64,000 bases of DNA, from positions 63,687 through 127,686 of the forward strand of contig DLAF01000009.1 of NCBI GenBank assembly GCA_002492725.1, given 5' to 3'. The position numbers and the translations under genes were made by a program. This document shows, in pieces, positions 24,061 through 33,310 of this stretch. This stretch comes from Lachnospiraceae bacterium UBA7054. GTDB taxonomy: Bacteria > Bacillota > Clostridia > Lachnospirales > Lachnospiraceae. Each line of letters begins with the position of its first letter. Position 1 is the stretch's first letter. Below the pieces are notes generated by a model that was given only the letters and a program-made list of their open reading frames with translations, ran no database searches and was not told the origin of the DNA.

Positions 24061-24930
24061 CTACGGAAATCGTTTTCGGTATTCCGTAGGACTCGTCTTA
24101 TAATAACTGCGAAAAGAAGAGGAAAAATGCTCTGAGGAGCAGTATCCCAAATCCTCCGCGATTGAGAAGATCGTGCGGGCTTTGTCGGCTAGCAGAATGG
24201 TTGCAGCGGACATTCTCGCTTCGGTCTTTTTTTGTTGGAAGGATTTACCGTAGTATTCCTGCAGCAGACGTTGGGTCTGGCGTGGGCTGAGCTTCAGGCG
24301 CCCGGACAGTTCCTTTAAGGAAAGAGAAGAATATTCGTATAAAAAGTATTCTTCTATAATTACCGAGGTGGAGACGGCGAGATTATCCTGCTTCAGCGCT
24401 TCGTTTGCGTCATGGTCTGCGGAACCGGGGCAGGGTTTGAAATTGCGGACAACATCAATCAGAAGCTGGGACAGAAGCAGGCATACCAGCTCCTGATAAC
24501 CCAGATCCCGTTTTTCCAACTCGAAAAAAAGTTTTTCCATCAGTGCGCGTATATTCTGCGTGTCACTCCCGAACCAAAACGGCGTGGCAATAAAGGCATC
24601 CATGACAGGAGAAGTTTTTTTGGTTCGGGCACTGTCGGATATTTTCAGATATACACAATATTCCTGCATGGGATTATGCAGCAGGGGGGTCTGAGCATGT
24701 TCCACATGGGGGCCGGTCACGAAAAGGGTGCCGGGAACGATATCATAATAGCGGTTATCTGCCTGCAGGGTTCCATAGCCGTCAGGAATAAAATGAATTT
24801 CATAGCAGCCGTTTCCGTGGCTGTGTGAGGGAATCGGGCGGGTAAAGCGCTCAAAAATGATGTTCAGTGCACGAATCGGAACATCTCCTATTGTAAAATG
24901 GAGGTTCAGGTTGGTATATGCGGTTTTCAT
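24061..24930 (-). CDS. AraC-family regulator with cupin sensor domain
   Basis: A 289-residue regulator. The N-terminal cupin-type sugar-binding domain carries PSHSHGNGCYEIHFIPDG, and the C-terminal double helix-turn-helix includes LSLKELSGRLKLSPRQTQRLL and SIAEDLGYCSSEHFSSSF. It probably activates the divergent dehydrogenase/AKR/GH2 genes, and perhaps the fucosidase gene, in response to a glycan or monosaccharide. AAAGGAGG precedes the start. The 219-base divergent gap (24931-25149) holds the promoter at 25079-25106. Confidence 0.9.
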   Translation of the reverse strand: MKTAYTNLNLHFTIGDVPIRALNIIFERFTRPIPSHSHGNGCYEIHFIPDGYGTLQADNRYYDIVPGTLFVTGPHVEHAQTPLLHNPMQEYCVYLKISDSARTKKTSPVMDAFIATPFWFGSDTQNIRALMEKLFFELEKRDLGYQELVCLLLSQLLIDVVRNFKPCPGSADHDANEALKQDNLAVSTSVIIEEYFLYEYSSLSLKELSGRLKLSPRQTQRLLQEYYGKSFQQKKTEARMSAATILLADKARTIFSIAEDLGYCSSEHFSSSFRSYYKTSPTEYRKRFP

Positions 24931-25078
24931 CGGCTGCCTCCTTTTGGTTGTCCGATATTCTGCAGATGCGGAATCTGTTTATCCTGAGCGATGAGATGCA
25001 AGCGTCGGTGAATTCATTCTATCACATCTTACATGCAAAAACACGACATATCTTATGGAAATTCGGCGGATATGATTC

Positions 25079-25106
25079 TTCACGAACAGGGAGAACGCTT
25101 TATAAT
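25079..25106 (+). promoter_or_regulatory. Probable promoter of the dehydrogenase gene
   Basis: TTCACG, 16-base spacer, TATAAT. The poor -35 box fits a promoter that needs an activator such as the divergent AraC protein. Confidence 0.5.
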
Positions 25107-25149
25107 GATAGATATAGGCTAATTAAAAATTTGAAAGGAGAGGGAGCAT

Positions 25150-26205
25150 ATGGCGGTAAAAATGATGATGAAGGGGGCTGTCCTTCCCGGGAACAGCACG
25201 GTGGAGTTGAAGGATTTCGAGGTGCCTTCGCCGGGATACGGTCAGGTATTGATTCAGACGAAAGCCACAACGATCTGCGGAAGCGATATTCGCTGTATCT
25301 ACAGAGAGCATACAGGGAAAGGGCCGGAGGGGTATATTCCGGGAATGGTGGCGGGGCATGAGCCTTGCGGTGTTATTGTGGAGGAGGGCGAGGGCCTGAA
25401 GCGTTTTCAGAAAGGTGACAGGGTAATTGTGTATCATATCTCAGGCTGCGGCGTATGCAACGATTGCCGAAGAGGCTATTATATTTCCTGCAAGAGTAAA
25501 TTCCGTCAGGCCTATGGCTGGCAGCGAAACGGCGGTATGGCCCCGTACATACTGGCGGATGAAAAAGATTTGATTGCGCTTCCGGACGAGCTGACCTATA
25601 AAGATGGCGCACAGGTTGCCTGTGGATTCGGCACGGTGTATGAAGCTATCGAAAAGATTGGCGTCTGCGGAAACGACGCTGTTCTTGTGACAGGTTTGGG
25701 ACCGGTGGGCCTGGCGGCGCTGATGCTTGCCAAGGCTATGGGAGCGAACAGACTGATTGGTGTGGAAATGAATGAATACCGGATCGAGCTGGCAAAGAAG
25801 CTGGGACTGGCTGATTATGTTTTCAAGCCGGGCGAGGATACTTCGGAGCAGATTCTGAAGGTAACCGGAGGCAGAGGTGTGGAACGTGCTATTGACGCTT
25901 CGGCGAATGACGCGGGAAGACAACTGGCCATCCGTGCTACGCGAGAATGGGGGAAGATCGCTTTTGTAGGCGAGGGCGGTACCTGTACTTTTAATCCCAG
26001 TCCGGATATTATTCACGGTCAGAAGACAATCTACGGTTCCTGGGTGACGTCGCTTTGGAAAATGGAGGAACTGGTCGAGCGTCTGGTGCGCTGGGGAATC
26101 CATCCGGAGGATCTGATTACGCATGAATTTCCTATTGATAAGGCTGATGAGGCGTACCGTTTAATGGCGGAGGGAAGATGCGGCAAGGTTGCGGTGATTT
26201 TTTGA
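25150..26205 (+). CDS. Zinc-dependent medium-chain dehydrogenase
   Basis: A 351-residue alcohol/polyol dehydrogenase of the MDR family. Catalytic-zinc ligands appear in TTICGSD and AGHEPCG; structural-zinc cysteines in CGVCNDCRRGYYISC; the NAD-binding Rossmann motif is VTGLGPVGLAALML. The context with a fucosidase suggests oxidation of L-fucose or of a related sugar or polyol; that is inference. The start has GAAAGGAGAGGG upstream. An aldo/keto reductase gene follows at 24 bases. Confidence 0.9.
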   Translation: MAVKMMMKGAVLPGNSTVELKDFEVPSPGYGQVLIQTKATTICGSDIRCIYREHTGKGPEGYIPGMVAGHEPCGVIVEEGEGLKRFQKGDRVIVYHISGCGVCNDCRRGYYISCKSKFRQAYGWQRNGGMAPYILADEKDLIALPDELTYKDGAQVACGFGTVYEAIEKIGVCGNDAVLVTGLGPVGLAALMLAKAMGANRLIGVEMNEYRIELAKKLGLADYVFKPGEDTSEQILKVTGGRGVERAIDASANDAGRQLAIRATREWGKIAFVGEGGTCTFNPSPDIIHGQKTIYGSWVTSLWKMEELVERLVRWGIHPEDLITHEFPIDKADEAYRLMAEGRCGKVAVIF

Positions 26206-26229
26206 TCATGATAGAGAATGGAGGTAAGT

Positions 26230-27222
26230 ATGGTGAACAGGATAGCGCAGGAGAGTATTCCTGTGAGAAAACTGTACAGTGGGGAGACGATTCCCTGTGT
26301 GGGTCTGGGAACTTTCGGCTCGGATAAATATGATGCGGAAACGGTTTCTCAGGCGGTTTATGGGGCGGTGAAATGCGGCTATCGCCTAATCGACTGCGCG
26401 GCGGTGTATCAGAATGAAAAGCAGATAGGCGAGGTTTTGGATCGTCTTTTCAGGGAGAAAGAGGTAAGCCGGAAGGAATTGTTTATTACCTCTAAGGTGT
26501 GGAATGATATGCACGGGGAGGGGAAGGTGCTTGCATCCTGTCAAAAGAGCCTGGCAGATCTTGGAATTGAAAATATTGATCTGTTTTTTGTACATTGGCC
26601 TTTTCCGAACTATCATGCGCCGGGGTGCAGCGGGGATTCCAGAAATCCGGATTCCAGGCCGTTTTCTGTGGAAGAGTTTACTGCTACCTGGCGGCAGTGT
26701 GAGAAACTGGTGGATCTGGGGGTGGTTCGTTATATTGGCATGAGTAACATGACAGTTTCGAAGCTGGAGGCGGTCCTGCCCCTTTGCAGGATTCGGCCTG
26801 CAGCGCTGGAGATGGAGCTGCATCCTTCCTTTCAGCAGCCGGAGCTGTTCGACTACGCACTGCGCCATGACATTCTGCCGATCGGTTATTGCCCGATTGG
26901 TTCGCCCTCTCGGCCGGAGCGCGACAGAGCCGCCGGGGACGTGGCGGATATTGAGCTGCCGGCTGTAAGAAAGGCTGCGGAGTCGCATGGGGTTCATCCG
27001 GCTGTGATTTGTCTGAAGTGGGCGGTACAAAGGGGGCAGGTGCCGATTCCGTTTTCGGTAAAGGAATCCCAGTATTATTCCAACTTGAAATGCGTGACGG
27101 AGGATCCGCTGACGGTAGAGGAGATGGAGGCAATCCGAAGGGAAGATCAAAACTGCCGTCTGATTAAGGGACAGGTATTTCTCTGGGAGGGCGCCCGGAG
27201 CTGGGAAGACCTCTGGGATTAG
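26230..27222 (+). CDS. Aldo/keto reductase
   Basis: A 330-residue NADPH-dependent reductase with the AKR barrel. The catalytic tetrad is recognisable: Asp and Tyr in DCAAVYQNE, Lys in ITSKVWN, His in FFVHWPF; IPFSVKESQ is the cofactor-phosphate site. It presumably interconverts a sugar or its aldehyde product with the neighbouring dehydrogenase. ATG 26230 follows GGAGG; an in-frame ATG at 26218 lies before the RBS. Confidence 0.9.
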   Translation: MVNRIAQESIPVRKLYSGETIPCVGLGTFGSDKYDAETVSQAVYGAVKCGYRLIDCAAVYQNEKQIGEVLDRLFREKEVSRKELFITSKVWNDMHGEGKVLASCQKSLADLGIENIDLFFVHWPFPNYHAPGCSGDSRNPDSRPFSVEEFTATWRQCEKLVDLGVVRYIGMSNMTVSKLEAVLPLCRIRPAALEMELHPSFQQPELFDYALRHDILPIGYCPIGSPSRPERDRAAGDVADIELPAVRKAAESHGVHPAVICLKWAVQRGQVPIPFSVKESQYYSNLKCVTEDPLTVEEMEAIRREDQNCRLIKGQVFLWEGARSWEDLWD

Positions 27223-27381
27223 AAACGTTTTATATCATGGGAAAGAGGAGGAAACTTTCCAGCGGAATCCGTCGGAGCGGAACATAAGGTGATACGGATG
27301 GATGGGCACTGTACGCCAATGTAATGCTGCAGAAGGGAACCGTATAAAAAGGGGTATTATAGTCTGGGAGGAGAAAAGTTT

Positions 27382-29817
27382 ATGCAAAAAAGAATGTGCA
27401 GGCTGATCAATAATAACTGGAAATATAGGTATGGAGATATTGAAGATGCCATGGCGGAGAAATACGATGATTCGGAATGGTATGACATTGGTCTGCCGCA
27501 TTCTTTCGGGATTCCCTATTTTATGGAAAATGAGTTTTATGTGGGATATGGCTGTTACCGCAGGCACCTGACTGTGGAGAAGGAATGGCTGGACGGTTGT
27601 GTCTTCCTGGAATTTCAGGGAGTGTTTCAGGTGGCGGAAATCTACGTGAACGGGCAATATGCAGGAAGTCACAGAGGCGGATACACTGCTTTTGAAATAT
27701 CCGTTACGGAATATCTGCGCGAAGGGGACAATCTGCTGTTTGTGAGAGTGAATAATCTGTGGGACGCGACGATTGCTCCCAGAGCCGGAGAGCATATGTT
27801 TAACGGGGGAATTTACAGGGATGTGAGCCTGATTGTCACAAACCCCGTGCATGTGGCTTGGTATGGCACAGCGGTGACGACATCCAATGTCTCCGCCGAC
27901 TCTGCGGATATAACGCTGCGGACGGAGATTGTAAGCGTATGCGATCGTGACGAGGAAGTAAAGCTGATTTCCTGTTTGATGGATGACGGGGAAGAAGTAT
28001 TCCGACTGTCCTCCACAGGCAGGGTCAGGGCCGGGAATTTTACCGAATTTGTGCAGGAGAGAACTTTGCAGCATCCTAAGCTCTGGCATCCGGATACGCC
28101 GAGTCTGTATCAGTTTCGCAGCTTCTTGTATGTAAATAATGTACTATATGATGAATATGAAACATGGTTCGGTGTCAGATGGTTTGAATTTACTGCTGAT
28201 AGAGGATTTTTCCTGAATGGAGAGCATTATGCCATCCACGGGGCAAATGTTCATCAGGATCATGCCGGATGGTCGGATGCGGTGACACATACCGGGATAG
28301 AAAGAGACATAAAGATGATCAAGGATTGTGGAATGAATTTTATCCGCGGCTCCCATTACCCGCATCATACCTATTTTGCGCAGATGTGCGATAAGATGGG
28401 GATTTTGTTCTGGTCGGAGAACTGCTTCTGGGGAACAGGAGGACCGAACGAGGAAGGCTATTGGACCGCCAGTGCGTATCCGGTCAGAGAGGAAGATCAG
28501 AAAGCTTTTGAGGAAAGCTGCCTTCTTACTTTGGAGGAGATGATACGGACAAACCGTAATCATCCCAGTATCATTATATGGAGTATGTGCAACGAGCCTT
28601 TTTTTACGGATATCCGTGTGACAGATAAGGCCAAAAAGCTCTTGCAGAGGTTAGTCGTACGCGCACATGAGCTGGATTCCTCCAGACCTGCAGCGGCAGG
28701 CGGGGTACAGCGAGGCGGATTCGACAGGCTGGGAGATGTGGCCGGATACAACGGGGACGGGGCATCTATTTTCCTGAATCCCGGCATTCCGAATTTCGTG
28801 TCGGAGTACGGCAGTGTGGTAGAGGACAGGCCGGGTGAGTTTCGGGGAAGATATCGGGACGGGGTGGAGACGGATTATCCTTGGAGATCAGGGAAATCTT
28901 TGTGGTGCGCGTTCCATCATGGCAGTATTTTGGATGACATGGGCCATATGGGCTTTATTGATTATTACCGACTTCCGCTGGATTCCTGGTATTGGTACAG
29001 GAAGGAACTTATGGGGATAGAACCGCTGGAGAAACCCGGCAATGGAGTGCCGGACAGGCTTGTTCTGAATGCCGACAGAGATACTATAAGCAGTGACGGC
29101 ACGGAAGATGTACACATTAAGGTCATTGTGGAAGACGCACAAGGGCACAGGGTTACGGCATCACCGGATATCCTGCTGGAGGTAGTTTCCGGCGGCGGGA
29201 TATTTCCAACGGGCAGGAGTTTCCGACTATCCCGGCAACAGGAAAACCTGATAGAAGGCATGGGTGCGATAGAACTCAGATCTTACTACGCCGGAGAGGT
29301 TGTGGTCAGGGCATCATCGGAGGGGCTGGTTGCTGCGGAGCTTACGATTCACGTGACAGGGCAGTATTTCTGGAAAGATCAGGAATTGCGGCTGCCACAG
29401 CCACCGCCCTATGTGATGGGAATGCCTGAGAGGAATACATTGAGCGATATTGGCTTGAACAGGCCTGTTTTTTGCAGCAGTGCTTCCGACGAACATCCGG
29501 CCAGAAACGTTGCGGACGGTAATATTGAAAACTTCTGGACGGCGGGTTGCAGTTCTGACGGGGAATGGATCATGGTGGATCTGGAAGGGACGAAGGAGAT
29601 TCGGGAGGTCTGCGTAGTGTTCAGAGAAGTTGTTAATCAGATTTATGAAATTGCACTGTCTGACAATCGTGCAGATTACAGGACGATTTATGTCTCGGGA
29701 GACAAGGATTACAACTCTTTTGTCGCAGTGCCATTGGAGCAGACAAAGGCACGATATGTCAGGATCTGCTTTCCGGGGAAAAGCGTTGCGGTTGCGAGGG
29801 TGATAGTAAACGCATAA
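27382..29817 (+). CDS. GH2 glycosidase with C-terminal discoidin domain
   Basis: An 811-residue glycoside hydrolase family 2 enzyme, probably a beta-galactosidase or related beta-glycosidase. The order is jelly-roll sugar-binding domain, Ig-like domain, TIM barrel with acid/base Glu405 in MCNEP and nucleophile Glu475 in VSEYGS, another Ig-like domain, and an F5/8 type C domain from about residue 690 (DGNIENFWTAG). No signal peptide. GGGAGGAG precedes the ATG. The 160 bases before it show no further gene; a TATTAT box lies at about 27355. It would act with the fucosidase on fucosylated galactosides. Confidence 0.9.
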   Translation: MQKRMCRLINNNWKYRYGDIEDAMAEKYDDSEWYDIGLPHSFGIPYFMENEFYVGYGCYRRHLTVEKEWLDGCVFLEFQGVFQVAEIYVNGQYAGSHRGGYTAFEISVTEYLREGDNLLFVRVNNLWDATIAPRAGEHMFNGGIYRDVSLIVTNPVHVAWYGTAVTTSNVSADSADITLRTEIVSVCDRDEEVKLISCLMDDGEEVFRLSSTGRVRAGNFTEFVQERTLQHPKLWHPDTPSLYQFRSFLYVNNVLYDEYETWFGVRWFEFTADRGFFLNGEHYAIHGANVHQDHAGWSDAVTHTGIERDIKMIKDCGMNFIRGSHYPHHTYFAQMCDKMGILFWSENCFWGTGGPNEEGYWTASAYPVREEDQKAFEESCLLTLEEMIRTNRNHPSIIIWSMCNEPFFTDIRVTDKAKKLLQRLVVRAHELDSSRPAAAGGVQRGGFDRLGDVAGYNGDGASIFLNPGIPNFVSEYGSVVEDRPGEFRGRYRDGVETDYPWRSGKSLWCAFHHGSILDDMGHMGFIDYYRLPLDSWYWYRKELMGIEPLEKPGNGVPDRLVLNADRDTISSDGTEDVHIKVIVEDAQGHRVTASPDILLEVVSGGGIFPTGRSFRLSRQQENLIEGMGAIELRSYYAGEVVVRASSEGLVAAELTIHVTGQYFWKDQELRLPQPPPYVMGMPERNTLSDIGLNRPVFCSSASDEHPARNVADGNIENFWTAGCSSDGEWIMVDLEGTKEIREVCVVFREVVNQIYEIALSDNRADYRTIYVSGDKDYNSFVAVPLEQTKARYVRICFPGKSVAVARVIVNA

Positions 29818-29988
29818 ACATTTTACGTTTTCTATGGCTGTTTTGCCGGTGCGTCGCAAGAAAGGGAACGGCGGATAAAAGATAGTATTTTGCTGACTCT
29901 TCTAAAACGGAATATTTTTTCTTGATCTGCGGAACGATAGATAGAAATATGATATGCTTGCAAGGAAGTAAGAAAGGGATTGCAGATC

Positions 29989-31284
29989 TTGAATTCATTG
30001 TGGAATGAAACCGTCAGCCGTCATGATTTCCCGACGCTGGAAGGTGATAGGAAAACAGAGGTATTGATCATAGGCGGAGGCATAGCCGGGATCCTGACTG
30101 CGTATTTTTTGCAGGAAAACGGCGTGCCTTACATTCTTGTGGAAAAGGATAGGATTTGCGGTGGTACAACGGGCAACACAACGGCAAAAATTACGTTTCA
30201 ACACGGTTTGATCTATCATAAGCTTTTTCGCGGCGTTGGCCCGGAAAAAGCCCGCATGTATCTGGATGCAAACCGCGCGGCGTTTGAGGAATATAAAAAA
30301 CTTTGCCCAAATATCGATTGTGCATATGAGGTAAAAGACAACTATGTGTATTCAGTAAATGACCGCAGAAAACTTGAAGACGAATTGGCTGCACTTTCAA
30401 AGATCGGCTATGAGGTGCTGCTTGTAGAGGATCTACCACTGCCCGTAAATACGGTGGGTGCCGTCTGCTTTGAGAAGCAGGCGCAGTTTCATCCGCTGAA
30501 ATTCTTATATTCCATAGCAAAAAATCTAAAAATCTATGAACACACCTTTGTGCGGGAAATGATTGGCACGACGGCCGTCACGGAAAGCGGAAAGATCAGC
30601 GCGGACAAGGTGATTGTCACCACGCATTTTCCCTTTATTAATAAACACGGCAGCTATTATTTGAAGCTGTTTCAGCACCGCTCCTATGTGATTGCTCTGG
30701 AACACGCACAGAATGTGGAGGGGATGTACGTCGATGAATGCAAGACGGGATTTTCTTTTCGCAATTATGATGATCTCCTTCTTTTAGGCGGAGGCGGGCA
30801 CCGCACAGGCAAAAACGGCGGAAACTGGAATGAATTGAGGCGGTTTGCGGATGAAAATTATCTTAATGCAGTTGAAAAATATCACTGGGCAGCGCAGGAC
30901 TGTATGAGTCTTGACAACATTCCATATATCGGAAATTATTCCAAACACACCCCGAATCTGTATACCGTAAGCGGCTTTAACAAATGGGGGATGACGGGAG
31001 CCATGGTAGCGGCGATGCTGTTGAGCAATCAGGTCTGTGGTATCAAAAATGATTTCGAGGCAGTTTTTTGCCCGTCGAGAAGCATTCTCAGGTCACAGTT
31101 ATTCGTCAATGGGTTTGAATCCACAAAGAATCTGCTTACGCCATCGAAAAAGCGCTGCCCGCATCTGGGCTGTGCGCTGAAATGGAATCCTGCCGAACAT
31201 TCGTGGGACTGTGCCTGCCATGGTTCCCGTTTCGATGAGAGCGGACGGGTGCTTGATAATCCGGCGAATGGGGATTTAAAATAA
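29989..31284 (+). CDS. FAD-dependent oxidoreductase with Rieske domain
   Basis: A 431-residue protein: an N-terminal DAO-type FAD domain (VLIIGGGIAGILTAYFL) and a C-terminal Rieske [2Fe-2S] domain with CPHLGCALKW and CACHGSRFD supplying the Cys and His ligands. It belongs to the YhfW-like group of soluble flavin-Rieske enzymes, whose substrate is unknown. TTG 29989 sits about ten bases after AAAGGG; an in-frame TTG at 29980 touches the RBS. It is a single gene. Confidence 0.9.
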   Translation: MNSLWNETVSRHDFPTLEGDRKTEVLIIGGGIAGILTAYFLQENGVPYILVEKDRICGGTTGNTTAKITFQHGLIYHKLFRGVGPEKARMYLDANRAAFEEYKKLCPNIDCAYEVKDNYVYSVNDRRKLEDELAALSKIGYEVLLVEDLPLPVNTVGAVCFEKQAQFHPLKFLYSIAKNLKIYEHTFVREMIGTTAVTESGKISADKVIVTTHFPFINKHGSYYLKLFQHRSYVIALEHAQNVEGMYVDECKTGFSFRNYDDLLLLGGGGHRTGKNGGNWNELRRFADENYLNAVEKYHWAAQDCMSLDNIPYIGNYSKHTPNLYTVSGFNKWGMTGAMVAAMLLSNQVCGIKNDFEAVFCPSRSILRSQLFVNGFESTKNLLTPSKKRCPHLGCALKWNPAEHSWDCACHGSRFDESGRVLDNPANGDLK

Positions 31285-31455
31285 AAGGATCGGGCTTCTG
31301 TACTAAAGAGATAATGATGGATGCGGCGGCTGTCATGCTCATCTTTTTGTAGTAATCAAAGGATGAAAATGTTATAATGGAAACATCATTGAAAGAACCA
31401 CGAACAGGAAACAATGATCTAAGAATCAAATTGCAGCGCAGAAATGGAGAAAACC

Positions 31456-32043
31456 ATGAAAGACAATTTCTACCTGAAATCCGATACGGTAACGATCACA
31501 CCCTCAAACAGGGAGGATTTGTGGGAGTCCGACTGGAATATTGCGTTCAAAAAGGGAGATAAGGAACAGATTGGAACGGCGACCTTTGCAGGAGAGAAGC
31601 TTTTGGGAACCATTCCGCTAAACGTAGAGCTTATGCCTCAATACAGGAACAGGGGGCTTGGCACCGAAATCATCCGCATGATGGTAAATTGGGCATTTTT
31701 GCACAAGAACATATTTGAGGTAATATCCAGAGTGGAACACGAAAATGATAAGGGTGTCAATGCCCTGCAGAAAGCCGGTTTCGTGTATCGCGGTATCGAT
31801 AAGGAAAAAGTGGAGACCTATTCCATCGTTAAACCGAAAACCGTGTGGACGGGCGTTTATCTGGTCGTCGGTATTATTGTTGGAATGCTGCTGGGAATTG
31901 TGTTTAACAGTTTATGGCTGGGCTTTGCCACGGGCATTATCGCAAGCCTTTGTGTCGGCGGGATCATGGATAATCAGGCCTTAAAATACCGGGAGAGCGT
32001 TACCGGGAAAAGCGCAAAAAGTGTGAAGCACTCGAAAAAATAG
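31456..32043 (+). CDS. GNAT-like protein with two C-terminal membrane helices
   Basis: A 195-residue protein with a short GNAT domain (ELMPQYRNRGLGTEIIRMMV as the acetyl-CoA motif and GVNALQKAGFVYRG) followed by two hydrophobic helices (VYLVVGIIVGMLLGIVF and WLGFATGIIASLCVGGI) and a basic tail. The membrane attachment is unusual for GNATs. ATG 31456 has GGAG in front; ATG 31444 has none. A TATAAT box lies upstream at about 31372. Confidence 0.8.
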   Translation: MKDNFYLKSDTVTITPSNREDLWESDWNIAFKKGDKEQIGTATFAGEKLLGTIPLNVELMPQYRNRGLGTEIIRMMVNWAFLHKNIFEVISRVEHENDKGVNALQKAGFVYRGIDKEKVETYSIVKPKTVWTGVYLVVGIIVGMLLGIVFNSLWLGFATGIIASLCVGGIMDNQALKYRESVTGKSAKSVKHSKK

Positions 32044-32121
32044 AATCGTGATGTAATGCTGCGTTGTACTTCGGTACATGACACATTGCTTGTGGGCGGA
32101 AAGTCTGTATGCTAGTGTAAA

Positions 32122-32132
32122 GGTACGGTACC
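32122..32132 (+). promoter_or_regulatory. Candidate operator, perfect palindrome
   Basis: GGTACGGTACC lies downstream of a possible promoter (TTGCTT-16-TATGCT, about 32086-32113) and before the XRE gene. It may be the regulator's own binding site. Confidence 0.35.
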
Positions 32133-32142
32133 GAAAGCAACA

Positions 32143-32176
32143 GGAGCATTACAGATTTTTATTACGTAAATGCTCC
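32143..32176 (+). promoter_or_regulatory. Leader hairpin before the XRE gene
   Basis: GGAGCATTAC pairs with GTAAATGCTCC (one bulge). It is followed by GGAATGGAGGAAATCATG, closely matching the leader of the AraC-GyrI gene at 8401-8440 (AAATGCTCCGG then ATGGAGG). Confidence 0.4.
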
Positions 32177-32191
32177 GGAATGGAGGAAATC

Positions 32192-33310
32192 ATGATTCAT
32201 ATCGGAGATAATATCAGGATTGCGAGAAAGCGCAAAGGATTGACACAGGAAGAACTTGCCGGTCAGATCGGGGTGACGTCCCAGGCGGTGAGCAGATGGG
32301 AGTCGGGCGCGGGACTGCCGGACATTTCCCTGATCGTCCCGATCGCACAGGTGCTGTCCGTCTCTACGGATATGCTGTTTGGCATGGACAGCGAGGGCAA
32401 TGATAACCAGCTGTTGATGCAGATCACAAATCAATATGTGGAATTAGAATCAAAGTTTAGCGACCCGAAAGAGGCAGCGCTTAACAAATGCAAATATTTA
32501 GAGGCGGAATTGGAACGGGATCCGGGGAATTTCGTGTATGCCATGAGCCTTGTGGAAAGCACGGCAGAGCTGAGCCGCCATGTGGATTTTGAGAACTTTA
32601 AATGCGATTGGGACAACAGAAAAAATAAAGCGATCCGTGCCGGCATGCAGGTGATTCGTTTTTGTAATTCGAGAATGCTGTTAGAGAGAACACATTATGC
32701 GCTGGCGTGGATTTACATTCATGAAAAGGATTTTGCGAGTGCGAGGGAGCATATTGAACAGTTACCCAGCGTGAAAGAAAACCGATTACAGGAGAGCATC
32801 CTTGCGCAGGTCGCAAGCTTTGAACAGGGCGTAGAGGGCATGAAGGCCATGTTGCGAGGTAATCTGCAGAACATGGCTCGTGTCCTGAATAAAGAGATTT
32901 TGTATGCGGTAGAGACCATGTCTTGGAAAGACACACCGGAAAATACGTTGGAGTTTGCCGCATGGGGACTTGGGCTGATGCGGCAGTTTTGTGAGAAGAA
33001 AGAATTGATCCCATACTGCCGGGGGTTCTTTCGGGATATCTATAAGTTTATGCTGCATGCGGACTTAAGGATGGAAAACTTTGAGCAGGCAAAAAGGCAC
33101 TGGCAGGAATTATGCGAGGGCATGCAGATGCACTACCGCTATTATCAGGAAGTCCTGCAGGATGAAAACCTTATGAGCCTGTTTGTGGAACGTCAGCTGA
33201 ATCGGATGCGCAGTTATACACAGGAATATATCAGCGAGAAGCAGACTGCCATCAAAGACCGTCTGACAGATTGGCACGGGAAAGAGAAAGTGGAGCGGAT
33301 CATGTCATGA
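32192..33310 (+). CDS. XRE-family regulator with long helical C-terminal domain
   Basis: A 372-residue protein. Residues 1-65 are a Cro/CI-type helix-turn-helix (KGLTQEELAGQIGVTSQAVSRW). The remaining 300 residues are helical and TPR-like, similar in architecture to Rgg/PlcR-like peptide-sensing regulators, although membership is not established. ATG 32192 has GGAGG upstream; the frame is open for 38 more codons without an RBS. The stop overlaps the start of the P-loop kinase gene (ATGA). Confidence 0.85.
   Translation: MIHIGDNIRIARKRKGLTQEELAGQIGVTSQAVSRWESGAGLPDISLIVPIAQVLSVSTDMLFGMDSEGNDNQLLMQITNQYVELESKFSDPKEAALNKCKYLEAELERDPGNFVYAMSLVESTAELSRHVDFENFKCDWDNRKNKAIRAGMQVIRFCNSRMLLERTHYALAWIYIHEKDFASAREHIEQLPSVKENRLQESILAQVASFEQGVEGMKAMLRGNLQNMARVLNKEILYAVETMSWKDTPENTLEFAAWGLGLMRQFCEKKELIPYCRGFFRDIYKFMLHADLRMENFEQAKRHWQELCEGMQMHYRYYQEVLQDENLMSLFVERQLNRMRSYTQEYISEKQTAIKDRLTDWHGKEKVERIMS

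Noticed and set aside
27235..28089. 284-codon minus-strand frame over the start of the GH2 gene
   Set aside because: It is antisense to a well-supported enzyme; its composition is rich in His, Arg, Ile and Pro as in shadow frames.
32060..32082. Short UUCG-loop hairpin (TGTAC/GTACA) after the membrane GNAT gene
   Set aside because: Only five base pairs and no U-run, so not called as a terminator.
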